Positions 23,358 through 32,988 of a DNA stretch of 64,000 nucleotides are shown one piece after another; position 1 is the stretch's first letter, and the number at the start of each line of letters is the position of its first letter. The stretch is taken from NCBI RefSeq assembly GCF_963676685.1, contig NC_092344.1:97680749-97744748 (forward strand), written 5' to 3'. Made by a program: the position numbers and the translations under genes. The stretch is from Mytilus edulis (lineage: Eukaryota; Mollusca; Bivalvia; Mytilida; Mytilidae). Under the pieces are notes generated by a model. It saw only the letters and a program-made list of their open reading frames with translations. It did not search any database and was not told the DNA's origin.

Positions 23358-23415
23358 CTGAAACATCACCAATGATAAACCCTCAAATAAACAATGTAAC
23401 AAGTGTAGCCCTCAT
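23358..23415 (-). pseudogene. Decayed Ly6 first exon, unit 1 proximal copy
   Basis: Aligns codon for codon with the signal-peptide exon at 25,263-25,320 and keeps the donor (TCAG/GTAATT). Codon 11 is TGA where the other copies have a Cys codon (TGT), so it cannot start a functional protein unless the stop is bypassed. It lies between exon 1 and exon 2 of the gene and would be spliced out or ignored. Confidence 0.8.
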
Positions 23416-23705
23416 CTTTCCAGTTTTGAGAATATCTAATGTAAATTGTTAACTTGAAGTTATCACGAGATGTTGAACGCAAATTTTGCCGACAAAGTAG
23501 AAAAGTAGATTAATTTTCAGTTAGGAAAACATATATCATTTCCTTTAATGAAGAAATGTGCATCTTAAACTTGAGACCCTGACATAGATGCTTATCAAAA
23601 ACTAATACTTCCTCTTTAGCTGGAAACATTATATTTTTTTGACGAAAAACGTTAAACGCATATTGAAATGCACATGGTAGGGTTAACGAATGGATATTCT
23701 TACTC

Positions 23706-23972
23706 AATAGTTATCAAAGGTACCAGGCTTGTAATTTAATACGCCAGACGCGCGTTTCGTCTACATAGTTCATCAGTGATTCTCAGATCAAAATAGTTAG
23801 AAAGTCAAAGAAGTAAAAAGTTGAAGAGCAATGATGACTCAAAATTTCAAAAAGTTGTGACTTATACGACTTAGGTTATCTATGCCTAAGATATGAAAAT
23901 TCTTAGTATTTCGAATAATTCATACTTTTGCAAACAGTCAATTTATAAAAATGATTATATAATTGATATTCA
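23706..23972 (+). repeat. Interspersed mussel repeat, family B
   Basis: Contains AAAGGTACCAGGCTTGTAAT, ACGCCAGACGCGCGTTTCGTC, ATCAGTGA and AGGTTATCTATGCCTAAGAT blocks in order. Related copies are at 39,830-40,430 (two), 53,769-54,065 and, reversed, 26,735-26,850, 50,590-50,710 and 63,489-63,745. Here it truncates one of the local exon-1 modules. Confidence 0.75.
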
Positions 23973-24798
23973 TGTTGAACGCAATTTTTGCCGACAAATA
24001 AGAAGAGGAAGATAAATGTTCAGTAAGGGAAATCAGTATATCATTTCCTCAAGTGAAGAAAGTGGTTATTTGAACTTGAGACCCTGACATCGATACCTAT
24101 CAAAAACAATACTTCCTCTTCAGCTTTTGTGACGAACAAAACGTATACTAAAATAACCATTATAGGGTTAACAAATGGATATTATTACTCAAAGTATTGT
24201 TAATTTTTTTCAGAGTTCAAGCATCCCATTACAAGAAAACTATAAAATGTAGATAGACAGCTTTTAAAGCAAATAAATACACCTATTTCAGTTTTAATCA
24301 TAAATGGACAGATTTCTCATTTATTTGGCCAAATATACAATTGTGAGAAATACATGCATGTACACTCTTTTTAATAGGATAACTATTGCTGAACCATAGT
24401 TTCATATCCTGGTATCTATGATGAGTTTATAACACGCATTGAAATAAAGAACACAAAAAAGTATTCACTCCAAATTGAAATACCATGACTTGTGCCGTTG
24501 ATATCAGCACGACTATTCGATTGTAAAAAATGATAATTAACTTATACCTTAAAGTTCACAGTATAGAGATGATGAATTCTTAATGTTTTTTCAATGTACT
24601 AGCTCTCATGATTATTCATTTTGTCCACATCCTATGCAAATCTCCAAACTTACTTGATATTACCTCGAATTATGTAGCAAGAAGCCAACGTTTAAAGAAC
24701 TTGATCAATATTTTAGCAGTTGGGAAATTTTTGCATAGTCCCGTATGTCAGTGACGTTTAACAACATAATGGTTATTTTTTTTAAAAGAAGTCATATA

Positions 24799-25101
24799 CA
24801 ATATTAGGCCAATGTCAAAACTTTTTTGTATGAGGCTGAGAAACGGGGGAAGCTTCCGCAGTTTTGCGCCGAGTACAAAAAAGTTTATATTTTTCTGACA
24901 TTGACCTAATATTGTTTTAATACTGCAACTTAAATGAATAAATTGATAGCTTTTTAAATCGTAACAAAATTACAAACTTATTTTTATCCCTTAATGGCCC
25001 CCTGATTGTGGAGAAAGTGTTCCATGATGAAAATGACATTATACAAAATATAGCTTTGTTACTATATTAAGGAAATAAACACAACTAGTTGCAGTATAAA
25101 A
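24799..25101. mobile_element. Hairpin-forming insertion, unit 1 only
   Basis: The unit 2 counterpart (near 49,690-49,710) lacks about 300 bases found here. The left 120 bases are an inverted repeat: ACAATATTAGGCCAATGTCA pairs with TGACATTGACCTAATATTGT, with a second ACTTTTTTGTA/TACAAAAAAGT stem inside. No ORF. Likely a MITE-like or foldback element; exact termini are uncertain. Confidence 0.6.
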
Positions 25102-25262
25102 CCAAATATAAGACAATGCAAAAACTATTTTGTCTGTGTGTACTTTGAAAATCGTGTGATAATGATTTGGTCTATTTGAACCTATGCATCAACAGTTGAA
25201 AATTTCGCAAACACATAGTTTTGATCTAAGAAACAATTAAAAGTTAGAAAAATAATAATTAC

Positions 25263-25320
25263 CTGAAGCATCACCAATGATAAACCCACAAATAAACAAT
25301 AAAACAACTGTAACCCTCAT
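25263..25320 (-). CDS. Ly6/uPAR-type gene, unit 1, exon 1 (signal peptide)
   Basis: Nineteen codons and one base from ATG to a TCAG/GTAATT donor encode MRVTVVLLFICGFIIGDAS. Joined to exon 2 this gives DASA-FQC, a good signal-peptidase site (A-x-A). With exons at 21,069-21,203 and 3,907-4,079 the unit 1 protein is 121 residues: signal peptide, Ly6 domain with eight cysteines, GPI-type tail. Start chosen because the ATG opens the hydrophobic segment directly. The last aminopeptidase exon remnant lies about 1.8 kb upstream on the same strand. Confidence 0.85.
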
Positions 25321-25954
25321 CTTTCCAGTTATTAGAATATCTAATGTATATTGTTTACTCGAGGCTATCACGAGATGTTGAACTTTTATGTATGTAAATA
25401 AAGTGCGAAAACCTTAGGTAATTGATTCCTAATCCATTGCAAAACTATTTACCTTATCTGATATGAGACAAATACAAGTAAAACTGATAAAAATTTAGTT
25501 GTTGACTTCAGACGTATTTATAACCAACCAGACATAACATCTTGGCAACTTGATAGTACCTTTTCAAACATTTTTCTTTGGCCTCCTTAAATTAAGGTTT
25601 CGAGCGTACATGACTAAAACAATAAAAAGTAAGTGTACGGAAATTTTATCGTTCGTAATTTAACTTCTGAATCGCATTAAAAGGGGCGGGTGATATAAAC
25701 ATAACAGGAAATGTTCACTATGTCGAAGTACACAGCCTCAGTCCGTTTGCAGTACATGTAATTTCGATTTTTTTTTGTCTTTTGTAAATACCGTAACCTT
25801 TGTTGAAAGTTATAAAATGAAAGATCACAATGGCAATTCGAAGTCATATATATCTTTTATGGCGAGGACTAGTGCTCTATTGCCCATTTCTGTCAAAGTC
25901 ATGATGTAATCCAATATATCAAGCTAATTAAACTGTATTTTTGTATCATTTTAT

Positions 25955-26311
25955 CTTGACTTACATCTAGAAGTTGACAATGAGGGTCGGTTGAAAACGA
26001 AACTTTACGACAAAAGAGATGATTTCAGCTTTACAATTGTGAACTTTCCATTTCTAAGTAGGAACATTCCAGCAGCACCTGCATACGGGGTATATATCTC
26101 CCAATTGATACGATATTCCCGTGCTTGCATTTCCTATCATAATTTTCTTGATAGAGGGTTACTGTTCACAAGGAAGCTATTAAACCAAGAGTTCCAAATG
26201 GTGAAGTTGAAATCATCCCTTCGTAAATTTTACGGACGCCATCACGAGTTGGTTGACCGTTATGGAATAACCGTTTCACAAATGATATCGGATATGTTCC
26301 TTACGTCGTAA
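25955..26311 (+). CDS. Reverse transcriptase C-terminal fragment (Penelope-like)
   Basis: The frame opens at the insertion junction with LDLHLEVDNEGRLKTKLYDK, corresponding to the FLDLDI block downstream of the catalytic motif. It continues through FPFLSRNIPAAPAYGVYISQ to a TAA. All catalytic RT motifs are missing, so this is a dead fragment. It is homologous to, but clearly diverged from, 17,707-18,477. Confidence 0.75.
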   Translation, partial: LDLHLEVDNEGRLKTKLYDKRDDFSFTIVNFPFLSRNIPAAPAYGVYISQLIRYSRACISYHNFLDRGLLFTRKLLNQEFQMVKLKSSLRKFYGRHHELVDRYGITVSQMISDMFLTS

Positions 26312-26552
26312 CTACAATCCCCTTCCCTTTCATGAATGTGACCTACTGATTTAGACTATTTACCGGATTTGTAATCACATAAGCAACACGACGGGTGCCA
26401 CATGTGGAGCAGGATCTGCTTACCCTTAGTTTTCTAAGTTGTGTCATGTGCACTATTGTTTTTCTGTTTGTCTTTTTCATTTTTAGCCATGACGTTGTCA
26501 GTTTGGTTTAGATTTATGAGTTTGACTGTCCCTTTGGTATCTTTCGTCCCTC
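25956..26552 (+). mobile_element. Penelope-like insertion, 5'-truncated, unit 1 only
   Basis: About 597 bases flanked by the 7-base direct repeat TTTTATC (25,949-25,955 and 26,553-26,559). The unit 2 equivalent (about 50,395) is unoccupied with a single TTTTATC. It contains the C-terminal end of a reverse transcriptase and 3' sequence including CACGACGGGTGCCACATG. Confidence 0.85.
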
Positions 26553-26734
26553 TTTTATCATAGTCACTTTATTTAAATATTATCATTGAGAGGACGACAG
26601 CTCTACAGTGGAACGGAGAGTTAAAAGCTAATGGGAGCATCACTTTTCATTCTTCTTGAGATGTCCGGTATACGGCAATGAGACACAGACTCAATAAAAC
26701 AAGTAAAAAAAAAGAAACCACAATCTATTTGGGT

Positions 26735-26850
26735 CCTCAATGCTCCTCAATTTTGTACTTGTTTTGCTTTATAACTATTTCGATCTGATAAGTCTTATGT
26801 AGACGAAATGTGAGTCTGTCGTATTAAACTAAGCCTGGTACCTTTGCTAA
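26735..26850 (-). repeat. Family B repeat fragment (reverse), unit 1
   Basis: Reverse copy of the family B segment with TATGTAGACGAAATG and AGCCTGGTACCTTTGCTAAC. The same insertion is at 50,590-50,710 in unit 2, so it predates the segmental duplication. The CpG-rich core has decayed here. Confidence 0.65.
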
Positions 26851-27119
26851 CTATTAGTCACAAATTCTCTTTTGTCCTTATTTCTGTGAACAGATAAAAC
26901 TACCATGACAACACACATGAGTAATGTAACACTAATTTTACATAGAAATGAAGAAAAAAAGACCGACTAGACTTACATTTGATGCACACATATTTGATAA
27001 CACAGTTAATATTTTGACAAACTAGAAGTTTATAGTGTTTATTTCAGAAGTATAGAAATAAAAAACAAAAGCAAATAAAACATCATACATGTCACCAAAA
27101 TACATTCATTATTGGTATT

Positions 27120-27263
27120 TTATATTTCTGTAATTTTGTGTGTAGTAAATAAAGGCTGTACTCGTTTATGTAACCATTCCAAAGCAACTGTGTCGTTTTC
27201 TTCTTTCAGATATGGCGACACCTTCTCCCAAACCTCTCCATGGTTATTGTTCATCCATGTGAT
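27120..27263 (-). pseudogene. Xaa-Pro aminopeptidase last exon, truncated copy (unit 1)
   Basis: Acceptor CTGCAG leads to ITWMNNNHGEVWEKVSPYLK and on to LFTTHKITEI, then TAA. The equivalent exon at 50,894-51,118 has GAA at that codon and continues for another 26 residues into a hydrophobic tail. Here a single change creates the stop, although the downstream tail sequence is still largely readable. With only one further exon upstream, no complete protein can be made from this copy. Confidence 0.85.
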
Positions 27264-27985
27264 CTGCAGTATATGAAATACCATTGTAATAGAATAAAGG
27301 AAAGGGAAAATTGTTTTTGTCTCAATGTAACCATCTGAGACGTTAGTTTAACAGAACAGTGTCTAATGAGTCACCAGCTTTCAGAGTTTAACATTATTTC
27401 GTGCAAATGTATCAGAGTATAACGGACTTTTCAAAATATTATAAAAAAAATATCGTTGAATTACAAACAAACTCTTGTAAGTTTGTACATAACAGGAATG
27501 ACTCTAGAGAGAATCCTATTAATGTTGATATAATGTGACATCAAATTAAAACAAAAATAGTTTCCTGGCAACAATCTGTCATCAAATTAGTGTTTCGGTA
27601 ATAAAATGAACACTATACATTTGGTGCGTCAGAAGTGTTTATCTGATATTTACTACTTTTTATCATAAAAGAATACAGTCGCCATCATGAATTGACTAAT
27701 GACATAATTTATATACTGTAACTTCTCGTTCGGGTGGTACTTATCGAAATTGACTTTTATTCGGTTTTAGTTGCCTTTTCATTCTTTGTTTTCCAGATTT
27801 TCATATCTGATTATTTCATTTTCTACCTTTTATTTACTTCTAATTGAACATTATAAACATTTTAAATAGAAGAAATTTTATCATTTTTGTAATAAAATCT
27901 TGAATTAAAGGATGTTTTCACAACATTTTTTTATCTCATCACATCCTATACATACCAATCGAAGACACAATAGAACTATACTAAC

Positions 27986-28084
27986 CTGTTGATCACTTAG
28001 TAAGCTGGACATGATCAAATGGGGTTCATATGGAACAAAAGTTATTGTGTCAAATTCCAAAAAGTCACACTTGGAGAAGTTGTT
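27986..28084 (-). pseudogene. Xaa-Pro aminopeptidase penultimate exon, orphan copy (unit 1)
   Basis: A 99-base exon in phase 0-0 reading NNFSKCDFLEFDTITFVPYE onward to SLLSDQQ with intact acceptor (GTTTAG) and donor (CAG/GTTAGT). It differs from 51,777-51,875 by three silent changes and one replacement (Met for Lys). Every exon further 5' is missing because the duplication breakpoint lies at about 29,195. It is therefore a gene fragment, though its frame has been little eroded. Confidence 0.85.
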
Positions 28085-28544
28085 CTAAACTATACATATA
28101 AACTCTATATTTGAATTAAATGAAAACAAGATATCAGTATATTCTTTTTCTTTATGTCAATGTTTTCGTTAACTCGATATAAAAGTAGTATTCGAAAATA
28201 ATTCCATTTCGTATTTCGTCTTTTATACAACCGCTATTTGCTTCGAAGGCATTGCAAGGTTTAATTAGGGTTTCTTTGGTTATGAATGCTTACCATTGAA
28301 ACACTTCCATCTTTTTTTTCTCGAAATACTATATTAATGTGAGTTCCATTATGGTTATATCTTGCCTGTTCGGTTTCAAAAAATCATAGTGATTACGATT
28401 TTATAGAGATTGAAATTATAACACGATGATGACTGAAGTACCATATTTTTGACATTTTTACCTGTTATGTGTATCAGTTTTGTTCACACATAGATGTCAA
28501 TATAAGGGAATAAGATGCTACTGTCATACAAGTGAGAGATTTAG

Positions 28545-28760
28545 CTAGTTATAAAACCAGGTTTAAACCGCCATTTTCTGCATAAGTAAATGCCTGTACA
28601 AAGTCAGGAATATGACAGTTGCTATCCATTCGTTTGATGTGTTTGAGCTTTTGATATTGCCATTTGATTATGGATTTTCCCTTTTGAATTTTCCTCGGAG
28701 TTCAGTATTTTTGTGATGTTACTGTTTACTTGTTCAGTGTATTTTTTTCTTCTTTTGAAA
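28545..28760 (-). repeat. Interspersed mussel repeat, family D (reverse)
   Basis: Reverse copy with GAGAGATTTAGCTAGTTATA, CCATTCGTTTGATGTGTTTG and GAATTTTCCTCGGAGTTCAG. The same wording in forward sense begins the element at 29,749-30,974; other pieces are at 55,580-55,750 and 60,235-60,340. Noncoding. Confidence 0.65.
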
Positions 28761-29748
28761 ACATCGAAGCTCTTCCAATAATAAGTCTCTTATTTCTTCA
28801 TTGTTGTACAGTTGTGCAATATAAAGTTTGAACTATATTAATATGTAGCCATTTGATCCCTTTATATTTCTAAATATTTTATTTTCCTAACGTATATGCA
28901 GAAAAGCGAATGAGACGTCTTGATAATGGCTCAATATTTTTCTGCATGAAATATTTATAAACCTGCTATAGATATGTTAAAACTTTCATTTTTTTTAAAT
29001 ATTAAAGACAAGGTTACCGGTATGAAGCCAGATATTTGTACCAGTCTGTATCAATATGTTCCAGTTGATATGTTATGTGTTTCTGGGTTGGTGCAAGTGA
29101 TAATTTTGTACACTTGTCTTTCCTATCTGTTAATTTCCAGTCTACACCATCATTTTCGGCAGCCAAATTCGTGCAAATTTCAAAAAAGTTTGACTGGAGT
29201 TCTTGTATGGTTTTGAAGAAAGACTGAATGTTCCGTAAGTTTGAAGCAGATGAGCGTATTATATTGTGTTAGCCGTGGCAGAAAGAAATGACGATAATTT
29301 GAAAGTTGAAATAGTTTCTCATCCATGTTTTAAACTTCAAGCACTTTATCATTCTGGTTACATTACACAATATTTGCTTAAACCGGAGAAAAAAATCTGA
29401 ACCTTGGAATCAGAAATTTAAGATCACGATATTGTTCATACTAATTTTATATTGGCCATTGACAACGATTTAATGGTGAACAAAAATATTCCCCGCGACA
29501 ACACTACTTGATAAACAGACTCTTAACTTCCTAATGATTCTAAGTTTAAAATTTTCTACTTGGAAACTTAAGTATAAACTCATTGATTTCTGTTGAAACT
29601 CAGCTGTCATACAATCACAACAAGGTCAAGGCAAATCTAACGCAATATTCAGTAGCAACATAACTATTGGAGATGCCATATCAGCTGCTAGTCAATATAA
29701 CAGCTGACCTTAAAATCTCTGAGAAGCAGGCATCAATGTCATAAGTAA

Positions 29749-30974
29749 AAAGTAAAAACACAAAAATACTGAACTCCGAGGAAAATTCAAAAAGGAAAAT
29801 CAAAAATCAAAAGGCAAAATCAAAAGTCCAAACACATCAAACGAATGGATAACAACTGTCATATTCCTGACTTGGTACAGGCATTTTCTAATGTAGAAAA
29901 TGGTGGATTGAACCTGGTTTTATAGCTAGCTAAACCTCTCACTTGTATGACAGTCGCATCAAATTCCATTACATTGTCAACGATGCATGAACAAAACAAA
30001 CATACTCAAAGAGTAAAAATGTCAAAAATAGGGGTACAACAGTCAATATTGTGTTATCATCTTAATATCACTACATAAACAACAAATGTAACAAAGTAGC
30101 ACAAAAAGGCATACATCAAATTTAACATTCTCATTTTGCTTTTCTTATACGGCTGAATTTATCTATGTAAAGTCTACCCATAAATGAAAGAAGGTTTTCA
30201 TTACTGGTGTAAAATTGCGCGTTTGAAATTCGCACAGGTAGACATAAAAATAATTTTGTCGTATGACGGCATACATGTAAAGTAGATATAACAAAAAACA
30301 GACTTACAGTAAAAATAATAAATAAAATAATGGTGTGGTTCAAAGTATGACGGGACACATAAGTACAGTTTCACGTCAAATGCGGCTGAATTTATCTATG
30401 TAAAGTCTCCCCATAAATGATAGAAGGTTTTTATTACTGGTGTAAAATTGCGCGTTTGAAATTCGCACAGGTAGACATAAAAATAATTTTGTCGTATGAC
30501 GGCATACATAAATGCAGACTCACGTAAAGTAGATATAACAAAAACCAGATTTAACAGTAAAAGTAATAATAATAAATAAAATAATGGTGTGGTTCAAAGT
30601 ATGACGGGATACATAAGTACAGTTTCACGTCAAATGTATATCATAAAAAACAGACTAAACAGAAAAAGTAGTCTTATTGAATAAAATAGTTTAGTCATTC
30701 ATAGTATGTCAAGATCCTTAAGTAAAAGTAATATCAATAAATGAAATAATTTTGCCGTTCAAAGTATGTGGTTTTACGTAACCACAGAGTCACTTCAAAT
30801 GAATATCTAAAAAAGACATATAAAAGAATACTATAATACGTAATTAAGATACTAACAAACGTCAGTACGCAAAATCTATACTTCAAGACCATCTTGTATT
30901 ATTTGTGAAGTTGATACGGAATATTTATCAACAAGTTCTGGGTATCTTCCGATGAACTTTTAAAAAGTAAAAAA
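29749..30974 (+). mobile_element. 1.2-kb non-autonomous element with central tandem repeats, unit 2 only
   Basis: Flanked by AAGTAA on both sides (29,743-29,748 and 30,974-30,979), with the unoccupied site at about 585 in unit 1. The left 370 bases are family D repeat. The centre holds direct repeats beginning GGCTGAATTTATCTATGTAA at 30,151 and 30,384 (period about 233-250) and then degenerate partial units to about 30,880. No ORF. The plan (unique head, tandem core, short tail) recalls the pearl-type elements of oysters, but the target duplication argues against a Helitron. Confidence 0.7.
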
Positions 30975-31280
30975 AGTAATAGACACAAATTAGGATTATA
31001 TACTGCATACGCATACTGCTGCAAATATACTTAGAAAAGACTTCAACACTCTACAGATTTCCACAGAAGAAAACCCAAATTCTGATAAATTGTCTCTTCC
31101 TTCTTCAATTCAGTCTACGCCTTTGTCTTTATTGAAATTCATTCCATGGTTACTGTATGATACTGCAAACAGCCATGTCTATTCCGAGGTAATGGCACCA
31201 GAGAAATTGCGCAAATGCTATGCAATTGTTGAGTCAATAGTGTTCCTGTTGCAAAAAACAGTTTTACTTCTTTTCATTTA

Positions 31281-32518
31281 GAAAACCCATAATAATTTTT
31301 TTAAATATAATAACGAATTCCTGGAAACTGTCAAATCATACTGCTACCTTGGCATGACACTGCAGCACACAGGAAATCTAAATCTGTGCAGCTCATTGCT
31401 TGTTGAAAAGGGTAGAAAAGCACTTTTTAAAATAAAAAAAACAATTGGACTAAATAACCAATGCAAGCTATTAGAAAAATTATTTGACTCCCTAGTTGTG
31501 CCTATTGCTCTATACGGTAGTGAAGTATGGGGAATAGGCAAACAACACAGGGATTCAGATCCCTTTGAACACTTGCAGTTTAAATTTATTAAAGAAATTC
31601 TAGGAATACATTGTAAAGCATCAAATGCTGCATGTTTAGCCGAGCTAAATAGATTGCCTTTATATACCAGAATAGAATTTTCAGCAATAAAATATTGGCT
31701 TCATATACTTGAATCAAATAATTCACTTGCCCTAAAAATATATAAAGCAACTGAAAAAAATAACTCTTGGATAATAAATATGAAAAATCTCATTTCAAGA
31801 CTTGGTTTTCATTTTATTAATCTAAATCCTATTGATATTAAGATGTATTTAAAACACATTCAAGAGAGAATCAATGATATAGCCTTCCAAAAGCAAGAGA
31901 CTGACATCAATCAAAATAAAAAAATGAACTTTTTTAATATACTTTATAAACCAAATAAAAGACCCTCGTATGTTGATCAATGCAAATCCAAAAGTGATAG
32001 ATCAACATTATGTAAATTGAGGTTAAGTGCTCATACTTTATCTATTGAAAGAGGGCGATATCTAAAAATACCAAAGCAGAATAGGTTATGTCTTTGCTGT
32101 AACAATGGAGACATTGAAAATGAACTTCACTTTCTTTTAAAATGTTCCTCCTATAAATATGTGAGAGATAACCTTATTAAAAAATTAAATAATGTTCTAT
32201 TGAACAACAAATTTTCTTCCTTATCATATAACTTACTTATATCAATTCTAAATAGTAATTCCCAAACAATATTAAAAATTGTTGTCAACTATTTGAATGA
32301 ATGCTTGTTGGTGAGAAACTCATTATTAAAAGGTACTTGATTTTTGTAATAATGTATATGCTTCTCATTTATTTTTTATATATTTCTCTCATAATTATCC
32401 ACTGTCACTCCTTCATTGTATATATATGTTATTGTAGTTAGTCTTTAATTTGTTGCCATAACCATTTATTGTCAATGTGTTAGTGCTAATAAAGTTATCT
32501 TATCTTATCTTATCTTTA
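31281..32518 (+). mobile_element. 5'-truncated LINE, unit 2 only
   Basis: The site is empty in unit 1 at about 771-774, where CATTTATGATTGGC is continuous. The insert ends in AATAAAG and a (TTATC)n tail and shares a 4-base TTTA at both junctions. It holds the C-terminal part of a LINE ORF. It belongs to the same broad clade as 5,302-7,710 but to a different family, having another tail motif and low protein identity. Confidence 0.9.
31354..32340 (+). CDS. LINE ORF fragment (post-RT region)
   Basis: The frame of 328 codons begins after the catalytic RT motifs. Codons before the ATG (ETVKSYCYLG) are in frame back toward the insertion junction. It contains PIALYGSEVWG, homologous to PILLYGCEIWG in the 5,412-7,010 ORF, and a C-terminal knuckle C-x2-C-x9-H-x4-C (CLCCNNG then ELHFLLKC). 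There is no catalytic domain and no activity expected. Confidence 0.85.
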   Translation: MTLQHTGNLNLCSSLLVEKGRKALFKIKKTIGLNNQCKLLEKLFDSLVVPIALYGSEVWGIGKQHRDSDPFEHLQFKFIKEILGIHCKASNAACLAELNRLPLYTRIEFSAIKYWLHILESNNSLALKIYKATEKNNSWIINMKNLISRLGFHFINLNPIDIKMYLKHIQERINDIAFQKQETDINQNKKMNFFNILYKPNKRPSYVDQCKSKSDRSTLCKLRLSAHTLSIERGRYLKIPKQNRLCLCCNNGDIENELHFLLKCSSYKYVRDNLIKKLNNVLLNNKFSSLSYNLLISILNSNSQTILKIVVNYLNECLLVRNSLLKGT

Positions 32519-32865
32519 GGATTGGCTTTAGAAATGTAAACCAAGTTTGGGTCAAAACGCTTTAATGAAACTTTGAATTCCAATGGATTTTGTGCTTCGC
32601 ATAGTGAAGTGCGACGCTATCTAACAAGTATTGCAAACCATGAAATTGAGCGAATTCAAGATGGTGTGTTCTTCCCTATAACGTTTTCCAGGTTGAAAAT
32701 GGTGGGGGGTCTTGTTAAAAAAGTGCTGGTAACGTTGATTTGAATACAGAAACATAGATGTAAAAAAAAACACCTTTCATTCAATGGCACGGGCAGTTTT
32801 CAAGTCAGTAATGCAAAAGACTCTATTGAACCGGTTAAGATAAAACGTGGTAATTAGAGATCGTT

Positions 32866-32988
32866 GACACTGAACGAGGATGCCATGCCCATTATGAATT
32901 GTGTCAAGACCTTGTCTGTACTTGTAAAGGAAAAAATCAATGTGCTCAAAAGAATGCATTTGCTTTGAACAGAACCTTTATTGTATAG
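32866..32988 (+). CDS. Candidate cysteine-rich terminal exon, unit 2 (unrecognised)
   Basis: Forty codons and a TAG: ERGCHAHYELCQDLVCTCKG followed by NQC and FALNRTFIV. All cysteines match the unit 1 frame at 1,048-1,167, and a 3-base insertion keeps the frame. Upstream the frame closes within 60 bases (TAA in the sequence corresponding to the unit 1 ATG region). If this is an exon it must start near GAC with an upstream acceptor such as AATTAGAG, which is weak. Function unknown. Confidence 0.35.
   Translation, partial: DTERGCHAHYELCQDLVCTCKGKNQCAQKNAFALNRTFIV

Larger units (their letters stand above)
22545..25385. repeat. Local repeats containing two Ly6 first exons, unit 1
   Basis: A module starting GTTGAACGCAATTTTTGCCGAC and ending with a signal-peptide exon plus TATCACGAGATGTTGAAC occurs at about 22,545-23,475, in truncated form at 23,475-23,705, and at 23,973-25,385. 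Shared blocks include CTTGAGACCCTGACAT and AATACTTCCTCTTCAGC. The matching arrangement in unit 2 spans about 43,915-49,980, so exon 1 had been duplicated before the segmental duplication. Confidence 0.75.
28..29195. repeat. Tandem segmental duplication, unit 1
   Basis: Unit 1 of a tandem duplication. Similarity to unit 2 starts near base 28 (matching 29,216) and is collinear through 7,860 (matching 42,395), resumes at 20,979 (matching 42,401), and ends near 29,195 (matching 52,700). It carries a complete Ly6-type gene and the last two exons of an Xaa-Pro aminopeptidase gene. Bases 7,861-20,978 have no counterpart in unit 2. The left break lies about 27 bases inside the window, so the ancestral left flank is barely visible. 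The right break falls in an intron, a few bases short of the donor of the aminopeptidase exon equivalent to 52,710-52,786. Substitutions and small indels are frequent, so this is not an assembly duplicate. Confidence 0.85.

Noticed and set aside
31090-31281. 63-residue ORF ending KLRKCYAIVESIVFLLQKTV
   Set aside because: A related stretch exists in unit 1 (about 676-830) but with a deletion and altered upstream frame; no splice sites or known domain, most likely a transposon relic.
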